Positions 21,582 through 31,344 of a stretch of 37,797 nucleotides of DNA are shown in pieces (position 1 is the first letter of the stretch; every line of letters starts with the position of its first letter). The notes beneath the pieces are model-generated. The model searched no databases and was not told the origin of the DNA. It saw only the letters and a program-made list of their open reading frames with translations. The stretch is from Micromonosporaceae bacterium (GTDB lineage Bacteria; Actinomycetota; Actinomycetes; Mycobacteriales; Micromonosporaceae), in the NCBI GenBank assembly GCA_003543035.1, contig DPJL01000204.1, positions 1 to 37,797 on the forward strand, written 5' to 3'. Both the position numbers and the translations under genes were made by a program.

Positions 21582-22844
21582 ATGCGGAAACGAATTGCCG
21601 GACTTGCCGTGGCTATGACGGTCGCGATGCTCGGTGCTGCCTGCGCGGGCGCTGACAAGGAGGCACCCGCGAAGCTGGAGGGCGAGCTGGTCTTCGCCAA
21701 CTGGCAATGGCTCGAACCCAACCGTGGCGACCAGCTGTGGCAGGCCGTGACCGGCTACCAGCAGGTCAACCAAAAGGCGCAGATGAAGCAGCAGTCGATC
21801 GCGCGCAAGGACTACGAGAGCACCATGAAGACGCAGCTCGGTGCGCGCGGCGGCCCGGACATCCTGATCATCCCGGACACCTTCCTGCCAGAGCTTGCCG
21901 ATGCGGGCGTCCTGGAGCCGCTCGACGGCGTACTCGGCGACGCGGAGACAAAGGCTCTCAACGCCACGAACGAGGGCGGTAAATACAAGGGCAAGCAGGT
22001 CGCCTACGGCTGGGAGATCGTCAACTACGCGCTCTTCTGGAACAAGGCGCTTCTGGATCAGGCTGGTGCTACCCCGCCCACCGATATGACAAGCCTCGTC
22101 GCCGCCGCCAAGGCGATCAAGGCGAAGACCGGGCAGCCCGGATTCGCTGTGCGCCATCAGATCAACGAGGAAACGCCGTGGTGGATCGACTTCTCCAACT
22201 GGCCTTATGGCTTCGGCGGAGGATGGTCCAAGGACGGCAAGCTGACCATCGATTCCCCGCAGAATGTCGCGGCGGTCAAGGCGTACAAGGAGATGTACGA
22301 CAGCGGCGCGATGGCGGTCGGTGACGATGCCTCGACCTTCCGGTCAAAGTTCAAAGAGGGCAAGGTCGGCATGATGATCGACAACAGCTCGGCCTTGTTC
22401 ACCATGGTCAACAACAACAAGACCGTGCCGAGCTCAGGCGTTGGCGCTTCCAAGCTTCCGTTCCCGGCGGCAGGCAGTGGCCAGGCCGGTTTCTTCATCG
22501 GGATCAGTAAGCACGCCAAGAACAAAGACTTGGCCAAGGCTTGGCTGAAGTGGTTCTTCGGTACCGAGGCGCAGTCAAAGGCCGCGGCGGCCCTTGGCGC
22601 CAGTGTGATCGGCACCAACGCCAAGCCCTCAGCGGAGCTGGTGGCCAATCACCCGTGGGTGCCGATATTCCAAGCGCAGGCGGCAAACTCCACTGACGCT
22701 GTCGTCGACGGCTTCGAAACGAAGACCCCACAGATCCGCCATCTGGTGCTGACCGAGATCGAGAAAGTACTCGTTAAGGGCGATGATCCAGCCGTGGCAT
22801 TGCAACGAGCGCAGAAAGAAGCCGAGAAGCTGACCGCCAAGTGA
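21582..22844 (+). CDS. Sugar ABC transporter substrate-binding lipoprotein
   Basis: The 420-residue extracellular solute-binding protein (family 1) has a lipoprotein signal, MRKRIAGLAVAMTVAML then lipobox LGAAC. The mature part has the usual pattern: GELVFANWQW, QSIARKDYESTMKTQLGARG, PDILIIPDTFLPELADAGVLEPLD, GWEIVNYALFWNKALLDQAG and, late, GFFIGISKHAKNKDLAKAWLK. It binds a carbohydrate at the cell surface and passes it to the permeases that follow. The convergent GH3 glucosidase suggests beta-glucosides or beta-glucan oligosaccharides; that is inference. A strong hairpin directly after the gene fits higher expression of the binding protein than of the permeases. Confidence 0.92.
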   Translation: MRKRIAGLAVAMTVAMLGAACAGADKEAPAKLEGELVFANWQWLEPNRGDQLWQAVTGYQQVNQKAQMKQQSIARKDYESTMKTQLGARGGPDILIIPDTFLPELADAGVLEPLDGVLGDAETKALNATNEGGKYKGKQVAYGWEIVNYALFWNKALLDQAGATPPTDMTSLVAAAKAIKAKTGQPGFAVRHQINEETPWWIDFSNWPYGFGGGWSKDGKLTIDSPQNVAAVKAYKEMYDSGAMAVGDDASTFRSKFKEGKVGMMIDNSSALFTMVNNNKTVPSSGVGASKLPFPAAGSGQAGFFIGISKHAKNKDLAKAWLKWFFGTEAQSKAAAALGASVIGTNAKPSAELVANHPWVPIFQAQAANSTDAVVDGFETKTPQIRHLVLTEIEKVLVKGDDPAVALQRAQKEAEKLTAK

Positions 22845-22851
22845 TCGCCCG

Positions 22852-22878
22852 CGTGGCGCCGGGAGCACCGGCGCCACG
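22852..22878 (+). repeat. 11-bp perfect hairpin after the binding-protein gene
   Basis: CGTGGCGCCGG (22852-22862) pairs perfectly with CCGGCGCCACG (22868-22878) around a GAGCA loop. It is placed between the binding-protein stop and the permease start, where ABC operons often carry an mRNA-stabilising or partially terminating stem. It also argues against starting the permease at GTG 22841. Confidence 0.8.
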
Positions 22879-22906
22879 TCCCACCCCTCCCGGGAGGACT
22901 TGGCCT

Positions 22907-23821
22907 ATGGCCCTCCAGACAGCTCAGCCGGCGAAGAGACGAAGAGCGGAAAGCTTGGCGCCGTATGTCTTTGCCGCCGGCGCCGCCATCTATCTGCTGC
23001 TGTTCACCGCGGGGCCGTTGCTCAACGGCGTGTGGCTGTCGTTCACCGATGCCAAGCTGCTCGACCCCACCGCGGGTGAGTTCATCGGAGCGGAGAACTA
23101 CGCCAACCTGTTTGCCAACCCCAGGTTTTACGACTCGCTATTGGTCACGGTCATCTACAGTCTGGCCACAGTGCTCGGCTCGCTTGTCATTGGCACTCTG
23201 GGCGCGGTGATGCTTAACCATGCGTTTCGCGGACGGTCGCTGGCCCGGGCGGTGCTCACTTTCCCTTGGGCGGCACCGACTGTAGCGGTCAGCCTGATCT
23301 TCGTCTGGATTTTCAACAACGACAGCGGAGTGCTCAACCACCTCACCGAGAAAGCCGGTCTGGGTAGGCATGGCTGGCTCACCGACCCTTCCCTCGCTCT
23401 GGCCACGGTCACCGCGGTATCAGTCTGGAAGGTGTTTCCCTTTGTATTGCTGGTGGTTCTCGCCGCGCTGCAGAACGTACCGCGGGATCTTTATGAATCC
23501 GCCTACGTCGACGGCGCCGATGCCCTGACCATCTTCCGCAAAATCGTGCTGCCTTTCCTAGTGCCGACTCTGCGGGTGGTCGCGCTGCTCATGACCATCT
23601 GGTCGTTCCGTCGCTTCGAAATCATCTGGTTGCTGACCCAGGGCGGCCCTGTCGACTCGACCAACACATTGGTAATCAACGTTTATCGCGAGTCGTTCCT
23701 CAACTCCGAGCTTGGCGTCTCCGCCGCCACAGGCGCCATCGGCCTGATCCTGTCGGGGATCGTCACAGGCGTCTACGCGGTCATCGAACGTCGCGCCACC
23801 GCGAAGGAGGAATACGCATGA
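22907..23821 (+). CDS. Sugar ABC transporter permease (MalF type)
   Basis: The ~304-residue protein has six membrane helices and the cytoplasmic EAA loop DLYESAYVDGADALTIFRKI that docks to the ATPase. ESLAPYVFAAGAAIYLLLFT is the first helix. I start at ATG 22907, nine bases after GGGAGG. GTG 22841, which overlaps the previous stop, is possible but would translate through the hairpin at 22852-22878 and give a Pro-rich tail. It acts with the next permease and the upstream lipoprotein. No ATPase gene is linked, as is usual where one shared MsiK-type ATPase serves many importers. Confidence 0.9.
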   Translation: MALQTAQPAKRRRAESLAPYVFAAGAAIYLLLFTAGPLLNGVWLSFTDAKLLDPTAGEFIGAENYANLFANPRFYDSLLVTVIYSLATVLGSLVIGTLGAVMLNHAFRGRSLARAVLTFPWAAPTVAVSLIFVWIFNNDSGVLNHLTEKAGLGRHGWLTDPSLALATVTAVSVWKVFPFVLLVVLAALQNVPRDLYESAYVDGADALTIFRKIVLPFLVPTLRVVALLMTIWSFRRFEIIWLLTQGGPVDSTNTLVINVYRESFLNSELGVSAATGAIGLILSGIVTGVYAVIERRATAKEEYA

Positions 23822-24651
23822 CCCGCCATCGTCTCGGGGTCGCGGTGCGAACGGTTTCCTTGCTGCTGCTCGTCATCGCCGCCGGATTCCCGCTCTACTG
23901 GATGCTCACCACCGCGACTCGCCGCCCCGAGGAGATCTTCGGCGAGACACCGCATCTGCTGCCCAACCTCACCCGCCTCGACGACATGTTCGCCAGCATT
24001 ACCAACGGCATTCCGATGCTGCAATGGCTGACCAACAGTGCCTTCGTCGCCTTCGGCACCACCGTGCTGAGCCTGCTGCTCGCCGTGCTCGCCGCCTATG
24101 CCTTGTCGCGCTTCAGGTTCCGCGGCAAGGGCCTATTCGGCTTCTCATTGTTCGCGACGCAGATGTTGCCCGAGGCGCTGCTTGTGGTGCCGCTCTACAC
24201 CATCTTCTTGACACTTGGTCTGCTCAACAATCTGTGGAGTCTGGTGCTCGGCAATGTCGCCTTCGCGATGCCAGTCGCCGCGTGGATTATGAAGACCGCG
24301 ATGGACGCCGTGCCACGCGAGATCGAGGAGGCTGCTGCTATCGATGGCTGTTCCCGGTACAGCATCCTGCGGCTCATTGTTCTTCCACTGACAGCGCCCT
24401 CATTGGCCGCAGCCGCCGTCATCACCTTCTTCGAGGGCTGGAACGAATTTCTCTTCGCCAACACTTTCATCACCGATCAGGACAAGTGGCCGGCCTCAAA
24501 GGGATTGGCCTCATTCGTGGGCGAGTTCGTTACGCCACTGAACACGGTGATGTCGGCCGCGGTGGTGTTCGCGCTTCCCCCAATCGTGTTCTTCCTCCTC
24601 GTTCAGCGCAGGATCGTTTCCGGTCTCACCTCGGGAGCCGTCAAGGGCTGA
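23818..24651 (+). CDS. Sugar ABC transporter permease (MalG type)
   Basis: The 277-residue permease has six helices and a clear EAA loop, EIEEAAAIDGCSRYSILRLI, followed by VLPLTAPSLAAAAVITFFEG and WNEFLFA, typical of the MalG/CUT1 group. Its ATG overlaps the stop of the first permease by four bases (ATGA), so the two are translated together to form the membrane heterodimer. It ends one base from the convergent GH3 gene, with no room for a separate terminator between them. Confidence 0.92.
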   Translation: MTRHRLGVAVRTVSLLLLVIAAGFPLYWMLTTATRRPEEIFGETPHLLPNLTRLDDMFASITNGIPMLQWLTNSAFVAFGTTVLSLLLAVLAAYALSRFRFRGKGLFGFSLFATQMLPEALLVVPLYTIFLTLGLLNNLWSLVLGNVAFAMPVAAWIMKTAMDAVPREIEEAAAIDGCSRYSILRLIVLPLTAPSLAAAAVITFFEGWNEFLFANTFITDQDKWPASKGLASFVGEFVTPLNTVMSAAVVFALPPIVFFLLVQRRIVSGLTSGAVKG

Positions 24652-24652
24652 A

Positions 24653-26470
<1,818 letters not shown>

Positions 26471-26477
26471 GGCGCTG

Positions 26478-26508
26478 AGCATATGTCGCGCAAGAAAGCG
26501 CTCTCTTG
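26478..26508 (-). promoter_or_regulatory. LacI-type operator and -10 box of the GH3 gene
   Basis: Bases 26491-26508 (CAAGAAAGCGCTCTCTTG) form an 18-bp palindrome with one mismatched pair and the AGCGCT centre typical of LacI-family sites such as the CebR operator. TATGCT on the minus strand (26478-26483) lies eight bases beyond it and seven bases before ATG 26470. A repressor here would block the promoter. No LacI gene is in the window. Confidence 0.72.
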
Positions 26509-26541
26509 TCATCCCACGACGCGGGACCGAGCTCGTTGGTG

Positions 26542-27906
26542 TTAGGGACAAGCGGGATAGAGCCGCCGAGTGCCGACGCCTGCCCCGTATGCCGCCCTAT
26601 CGCTGAATTGGCAGCCGAAGTCGGGGGCTGCCACCTCGTCCCGGCCGGTGACCTTGTCGCCCAAGGGTTGTGAGTCGTCCCGCACCCAACGCACCAAGTC
26701 ATCCCAAGCGGCCCCGACCTCGGCCGGGGTGAATTCGCAATGTCCAACGGATCGGATGGCCCGCTGCACCACCTCGGTCTGGCGCCCGTGCCGGGCTACG
26801 TCATTGGCGTAGTCCTGCTCCATCGAGAACGGGACGAAGAGATCTCCCAGCCCGTGCAGCGTCAGCACGGGTGCGTTGGGCCGGCCGAAGATGATCGGCA
26901 GCTGGGTCAGCCCCGGGTTGAACCGGCCCACCCAATTGCGCGCCGGAACCCGCTGTACGCTGCGGTTCACGTCCACCGGCGAGTTCGGGTCATAGCGGGT
27001 CGCCAGGTTGGTGGCGACCTGGCCCGGATCCTGAGCCAGGCTTGTTCCCGTCGCTCCGACGGCGATCGAGAACAGGAAGTCCTTCCAGGCCGCAAAGCTG
27101 GCGTCGCTGCCCGGACGCGGGCCGCCGGATCGGTTGATGGTGATCGCCCGGAGCTGTTTGCCAAGGTCGTTGGTGGTGTCCGGGCCGCCGGGTCGTAGAG
27201 CGGACAAGCCAAGCGCGGCTTGAATCCGTGGCACTGCATTGGTCAGGTAGTCAGTTGGCACAGGCCAGGCCGGAACGTCCGCCAGATCCTGTGCGACGAC
27301 GTTGTAGTCGAGGAAGTAGTCGAACAGCTTGTGGTCTCCGAGCACTCCGCACATCGGCAGGGCGCCGGCGTAGAACCCCGGATACTGCTCCAGCGACCGG
27401 CCGATGATGTGGCCGCCCATGGAAACCCCGGTCACGTATGTCCGATGTGGACGCCCGACCGCGGAGTGGAAGAGCAATGCCAGATCGCGCGTGGAGAGGA
27501 CTCCGGCCCGGATGTCATAGCCGTTGCCGTAGTAGGAGGAGGCGGCCCAGGCGTAGCCCTGATCCAGCAGCTTCTGCCGTAGCCCGAAGGCGGGCGGGTC
27601 GACTGTGAGCACGAAGCCTTGACCGCGATAGCCGTGCGCCCACATCACTAGGTCGCCGTTCCACTGTGGCGGGACCTCGATGTCGTAGGCGGCGTGCTTG
27701 TGTACGCCTTGCCGGACGGTGGCCGGCACGCCGCCGACGAGAGCAGGCGTCAGCGGCGGGTTGTTGATGGTGTAGCCGGGCAACGGCTGATCACTTGGTA
27801 CCGAATCAGCGTTTGCCGGGGCCACGCCGACAACGCCGATGGCCAGGGTCATGCAGACCCCGGCGGTGAAGTAACGAGCAAACAAACGCATCGAACGCGA
27901 CCGCAT
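26542..27906 (-). CDS. Secreted alpha/beta hydrolase (esterase/peptidase-like)
   Basis: The 454-residue protein has a Sec signal peptide, MRLFARYFTAGVCMTLAIGV, with a cut near APANA. The alpha/beta hydrolase core shows WNGDLVMWAHGYRGQG (oxyanion-hole region), TYVTGVSMGGHIIGRSL (nucleophile Ser), APVLTLHGLGDLFVPF (acid Asp) and IRSVGHCEFTPAEVG (His). A helical insertion of ~180 residues separates Ser and Asp, as in tannase/feruloyl-esterase- or tripeptidyl-type secreted enzymes. The substrate is not assigned. AGGAGG lies five bases before ATG 27906. It is upstream of, and in the same direction as, the GH3 gene, 71 bases away from that gene's chosen start. A TetR-type palindrome lies upstream. 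Confidence 0.85.
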   Translation of the reverse strand: MRSRSMRLFARYFTAGVCMTLAIGVVGVAPANADSVPSDQPLPGYTINNPPLTPALVGGVPATVRQGVHKHAAYDIEVPPQWNGDLVMWAHGYRGQGFVLTVDPPAFGLRQKLLDQGYAWAASSYYGNGYDIRAGVLSTRDLALLFHSAVGRPHRTYVTGVSMGGHIIGRSLEQYPGFYAGALPMCGVLGDHKLFDYFLDYNVVAQDLADVPAWPVPTDYLTNAVPRIQAALGLSALRPGGPDTTNDLGKQLRAITINRSGGPRPGSDASFAAWKDFLFSIAVGATGTSLAQDPGQVATNLATRYDPNSPVDVNRSVQRVPARNWVGRFNPGLTQLPIIFGRPNAPVLTLHGLGDLFVPFSMEQDYANDVARHGRQTEVVQRAIRSVGHCEFTPAEVGAAWDDLVRWVRDDSQPLGDKVTGRDEVAAPDFGCQFSDRAAYGAGVGTRRLYPACP

Positions 27907-27931
27907 GCGAGCCTCCTGGGGGGATCAGGGA

Positions 27932-27945
27932 CTACCGGTCGGTAG
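27932..27945. promoter_or_regulatory. TetR-like palindrome CTACCG-GT-CGGTAG
   Basis: Perfect six-base arms with a two-base centre lie between the divergent secreted-hydrolase and DUF1345 genes, 26 bases before the hydrolase ATG. TACCGnnCGGTA-type dyads are common TetR-family operators in actinomycetes. No TetR gene is adjacent; the one at 8165 has a different site (TTACGSCGTAA). Confidence 0.5.
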
Positions 27946-28023
27946 CGTTCGAAACGTATGCCCGTCCCATGAGCTATGTCAATGCGTCAACATTGCCGGG
28001 GGTCCGTGGGAAACAATGGTGCG

Positions 28024-28704
28024 GTGAGCAGCTTCCCGTCACAGACGCTCTACCACCGATGGCTGGGCTGGCATGCCCCCGCGTTGCGCAGAGCCGTCAT
28101 CGTGGTCTCGATCGGATTGGCCGTCGCCTTGGTGCTGCTGGGTTTCGTGCCCTGGGAGTTGGCCGTGATCGCGGGCTGGGACGCCGCCGCGATCACCTTT
28201 CTGGCGACCGTCTGGCCCATCATTGCTCGCGCGGCCGGCCCGCACACCGAGCAGCTTGCCAGGCGCGAAGACGAGACGCGTGGATCCGCCGCCGTGCTGC
28301 TCACCGGGGCAAGTGTGGCCAGCCTGCTGGGCGCCGGCTTCGCCTTAGGGCTCGCCGGACGAGAGAGTGGGGCCGCGCGGACACTACCTATAGCCCTGGC
28401 CGTGCTGACAGTCGTGTTGTCGTGGGTCGTGATCAACACCGTCTACACCTTGCGCTACACGCATTTGTACTATCAAGAGACGGCTGGGAGCATCGCTTTT
28501 GGCGGTCAGGCCGTTCAGCAGCCGAGCTATCTGGACTTTGCCTACGTTGCCTTCACGATCGGCATGACCTATCAGGTCTCCGATACGGACATGCGCGATC
28601 CCCGGATCCGGCAAACCGTGCTTGCCCACGCTGTGCTGGCCTATCTATTCGGCGTGGTCATCGTGGCGGGTGCGATCAACCTCATCTCCGGCCTTATCCG
28701 CTAG
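28024..28704 (+). CDS. DUF1345 family membrane protein
   Basis: The ~226-residue protein has five membrane segments and the DUF1345 signatures: WELAVIAGWDAAAITFLATVW, VVLSWVVINTVYTLRYTHLY, YLDFAYVAFTIGMTYQVSDT and RQTVLAHAVLAYLFGVVIVA. Function is unknown; the conserved polar residues in the YVAFTIGMTYQVSDTD stretch suggest a channel or sensor-like role, which is inference. I chose GTG 28024 over the open frame from 27976; the upstream part is unlike the family, and AACAAT stands six bases before the GTG. It is divergent from the secreted hydrolase. Confidence 0.85.
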   Translation: MSSFPSQTLYHRWLGWHAPALRRAVIVVSIGLAVALVLLGFVPWELAVIAGWDAAAITFLATVWPIIARAAGPHTEQLARREDETRGSAAVLLTGASVASLLGAGFALGLAGRESGAARTLPIALAVLTVVLSWVVINTVYTLRYTHLYYQETAGSIAFGGQAVQQPSYLDFAYVAFTIGMTYQVSDTDMRDPRIRQTVLAHAVLAYLFGVVIVAGAINLISGLIR

Positions 28705-28742
28705 CCATCGCCTCTTGGAGTCCGCTCCGCCGTTAGAGCAAG

Positions 28743-29693
28743 ATGAGGGACATGGACCAGCGACCGTTGGCTGCTGTGGACTGGCTGCTCTCCTCCGATG
28801 AGCCTGCCATCCGGCTGCTGACGCGCCGCGATCTCCTTGGTAAGGCGACCGGCAACGAGGAACCCCAAGTCCTCACCGGGGCCAAGATGAGGGCGCTTTT
28901 CTTGGGGCAGCAGGCCGACGGAGGGTTCGGCAATCGCCCGTATCGCAAGTGGACCGGCGCTCACTGGCGACTCGTCTCCATGGTGGAGTTGGCCGTCCCC
29001 ACGCATGAGCCACGCGCTGTGGCTGCGGCAGATCAAGTGTTGCGCTGGCTCACCGGAGCGGCCCACCGCCGGGTTCCGCTCATTGACGGGCTAACTCGGG
29101 TGTGCGCTTCCATTGAGGGAAACGCGTTGGCAGTCTGTTCGCGTCTTGGCCTGGCGAAGGACCCAAGGGTTCAGCTCCTGGCCGAGTCGCTGATCGGCTG
29201 GCAATGGCCGGACGGCGGATGGAACTGCGACCGAGAGGCTACCGGCCGCCGATCCTCTTTCCACGAAACGCTTTCTCCCGCATGGGGTCTGTACGAATTC
29301 TGGCAGGCGACCGGGGAGTCGGAAGCTCTCGACGCGGCCGCACGGGCGGCGGAGCTTTTCCTTGATCACCGCCTGTTTCGTAGCTTGCGCACGGGTGAGG
29401 TCATCAATCCTGGTTGGCTGAGCCTGCGATACCCGTCCTATTGGCACTACGACATCCTGCAGGCGCTGCTTGTCTTGTCGCGCATGGACAAAGCCCGCGA
29501 TCCTCGCGCGGCTGATGCCCTCGACGAATTGGAGGAGCGCCGGCTTGCGGATGGCCGGTGGCAAGCCCAGGGCCACTGGTGGAAACCGCCTGGCGGCACG
29601 ATCACGCCGGAGGCCGTCGATTGGGGTCGCGCCGGGCCGAACGAGATGATCACGCTCAACGCCCTGCGGGTACTGAAAGCCGCCGGTCGCTGA
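28743..29693 (+). CDS. Alpha/alpha-toroid (prenyltransferase/squalene-oxidase repeat-like) protein
   Basis: The 316-residue soluble protein has repeated helix-turn units with QQADGGFGNRPYRKW and QWPDGGWNCDRE, the QW-like motifs of the terpene-cyclase/prenyltransferase repeat (six-hairpin alpha/alpha barrel). SPAWGLYEFWQATGESEALD and SLRYPSYWHYDILQALLVLS form further helix pairs. There is no DxDD cyclase motif, so it is not a typical squalene-hopene cyclase. It may bind or process a polysaccharide or isoprenoid, or serve as a scaffold. Two ATGs (28743, 28752) are equally placed; I chose the first. It follows the DUF1345 gene by 38 bases. Confidence 0.8.
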   Translation: MRDMDQRPLAAVDWLLSSDEPAIRLLTRRDLLGKATGNEEPQVLTGAKMRALFLGQQADGGFGNRPYRKWTGAHWRLVSMVELAVPTHEPRAVAAADQVLRWLTGAAHRRVPLIDGLTRVCASIEGNALAVCSRLGLAKDPRVQLLAESLIGWQWPDGGWNCDREATGRRSSFHETLSPAWGLYEFWQATGESEALDAAARAAELFLDHRLFRSLRTGEVINPGWLSLRYPSYWHYDILQALLVLSRMDKARDPRAADALDELEERRLADGRWQAQGHWWKPPGGTITPEAVDWGRAGPNEMITLNALRVLKAAGR

Positions 29694-29741
29694 AAGGCCA
29701 ATACATCTGAACGATTGAGGATCACAGGGCGGCTGGCCTCG

Positions 29742-29747
29742 TAAGGT
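29742..29747 (+). promoter_or_regulatory. -10 box of the first diguanylate cyclase gene (leaderless)
   Basis: TAAGGT stands six bases before ATG 29754 and no ribosome site is visible. A TTGAGG at 29715-29720 is 21 bases upstream, too far for a normal -35. Confidence 0.4.
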
Positions 29748-29753
29748 AGCCAT

Positions 29754-31244
29754 ATGGCGCTGGAGCGGGATCCGGTCGCGGCGGAGTGGGTGGTGTTCCG
29801 TGACCTCACCGGTGCGGGCCGCTCAGCAGATGTCCTCGCCCTGGCCGACCGCATCATCGCGGAGTCCACCGATCCGCCCCGTATCGCTCAGGCGCTCATC
29901 GAGAAGCTTGTCGCACTGGTCAACCTAGGTCAGGCGGCTCACGTCGGCCCGTTGCTCGATGAGATCACGGTCGCCTTGCGCGACGCCCCGGTGCCCCGGC
30001 TGATCGGCGAGTTCCATGTCATGGCGGCTGATGTGGCCTATAACCACGGCTCGTTCGGGGTGGCGGTGACCCATCTGGTGCGGGCGGAGCGGGCCCTCCG
30101 CAAAATGACGGAGATAAATCTCGCGGCGGCAGACAGCTGGCACGACCTATCGGTGACCTATTCCACGTTCGGCTTCCATCTCAAGGCGGTCGAGGCGATG
30201 CGGGAAGGGCGGCGGGTATGCGTTGCCGCCGGGATCCCGGTCGCCATGTGTGCCTGCATGGAAACGCTTGTGCGGGCGGCCGTCGCTCAGGATCAGCGCG
30301 GCTGCACCGACGCGTGCGTTCGTGAGTTGAAAGCCGCTGTCCAGTTTGGACGAGAGATCGCCGGCGAGCTCGTCGTGATGGAGCGGGTCTTTCTGCGGTA
30401 CGCGGTAACCAGGCTCGCTGCCTTGGACCAGCGGTTCGATTTCGAAGTGGGGCTGGACGCGGAGGTGGACGCCGGGTTGGCTCAGGTCAACCACCTCAGC
30501 GAGGTATGCGAGGCGATCGCCGCGGGGGAGCCGCTGCGCGCGGTCGCGTTGCTCGATGGTTCCCCGCACGCCGTGGAGGTCTTCGGTGTGGCAGAGCCGC
30601 TTAGGCTGCGCTCGCTGGCCCTCTCCCAGGCGGGTGACCATGAAGGCGCGCTCGCCGCGGAGCGATCAGTGCTCCGGGCGGTCACCGCCGAAGAGAAGCA
30701 GCTTCGGGACAGATTCACCGAGAGCGTGGGCGCAAGCCTCGACCAGGACAGGTTGCGCCGGGTCGCCGCCCAGCACGCGGATGCGGCCTATTCCGATCCG
30801 CTCACCGGCCTGCCCAACCGGCGCCGCGTCGACACCTTCGTCAGCACGCTCACCGGACGCCGGCTAGGCGCGATCATCGGGGCGCTCGACTTGGATGGGT
30901 TTAAGGCTGTCAATGACACGCATGGGCATCCCTCCGGAGATCTCGTGCTGCAGCGGGTCGCGGGGATTCTGGCCGGAACTGTGCGTCAAGGAGACCTGCT
31001 GGCCCGCTATGGCGGTGACGAGTTCATGCTGATCCTTCCGGCCACCACGCTTGAGGAGGCCCGGAACATCGAGCGCCGCATCATCGCCGCAGTCGACGGT
31101 GAGGATTGGGAGGCGCTTGTGCCCGGCACCACCGTGTCGGCGAGCATCGGCTGGGCTGAGCTCACCGCCGGCGGCGACGTCGCCGGGACCCTGCACAACG
31201 CAGACGAAGCCTTGTACCGCGTCAAACGCGCCCGCCGGAGCTGA
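29754..31244 (+). CDS. Diguanylate cyclase with N-terminal helical (TPR-like) sensor
   Basis: The 496-residue protein has ~330 residues of TPR-like helices (ADRIIAESTDPPRIAQALIE, FHVMAADVAYNHGSFGVAV), then a GGDEF domain: SDPLTGLPNRRRVDTFV, GALDLDGFKAVNDTHGHPSGD, ARYGGDEFMLILP and TVSASIGWAEL. The GGDEF signature, the metal Asp and the guanine-contacting Asn are all present, so it should make cyclic di-GMP. RQGD, five residues before GGDEF, is a complete inhibitory I-site, implying product feedback. There is no membrane segment, so it is cytoplasmic and probably senses a protein or small ligand through the helical repeats. A paralogue follows in tandem. Confidence 0.92.
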   Translation: MALERDPVAAEWVVFRDLTGAGRSADVLALADRIIAESTDPPRIAQALIEKLVALVNLGQAAHVGPLLDEITVALRDAPVPRLIGEFHVMAADVAYNHGSFGVAVTHLVRAERALRKMTEINLAAADSWHDLSVTYSTFGFHLKAVEAMREGRRVCVAAGIPVAMCACMETLVRAAVAQDQRGCTDACVRELKAAVQFGREIAGELVVMERVFLRYAVTRLAALDQRFDFEVGLDAEVDAGLAQVNHLSEVCEAIAAGEPLRAVALLDGSPHAVEVFGVAEPLRLRSLALSQAGDHEGALAAERSVLRAVTAEEKQLRDRFTESVGASLDQDRLRRVAAQHADAAYSDPLTGLPNRRRVDTFVSTLTGRRLGAIIGALDLDGFKAVNDTHGHPSGDLVLQRVAGILAGTVRQGDLLARYGGDEFMLILPATTLEEARNIERRIIAAVDGEDWEALVPGTTVSASIGWAELTAGGDVAGTLHNADEALYRVKRARRS

Positions 31245-31344
31245 CCGGCCCCGACCGTCGTGAGTGGATAGAAGTGCCTGCGGTCGATGCGCAGGGACTC
31301 TTCACGTATCTTTCAAGTGATAACTCCTTTGGACAGGCGGTGCA

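Noticed and set aside
21186..22157. 323-residue minus-strand frame spanning the importer promoter
   Set aside because: It runs antisense through the ends of two well-supported genes and the promoter between them.
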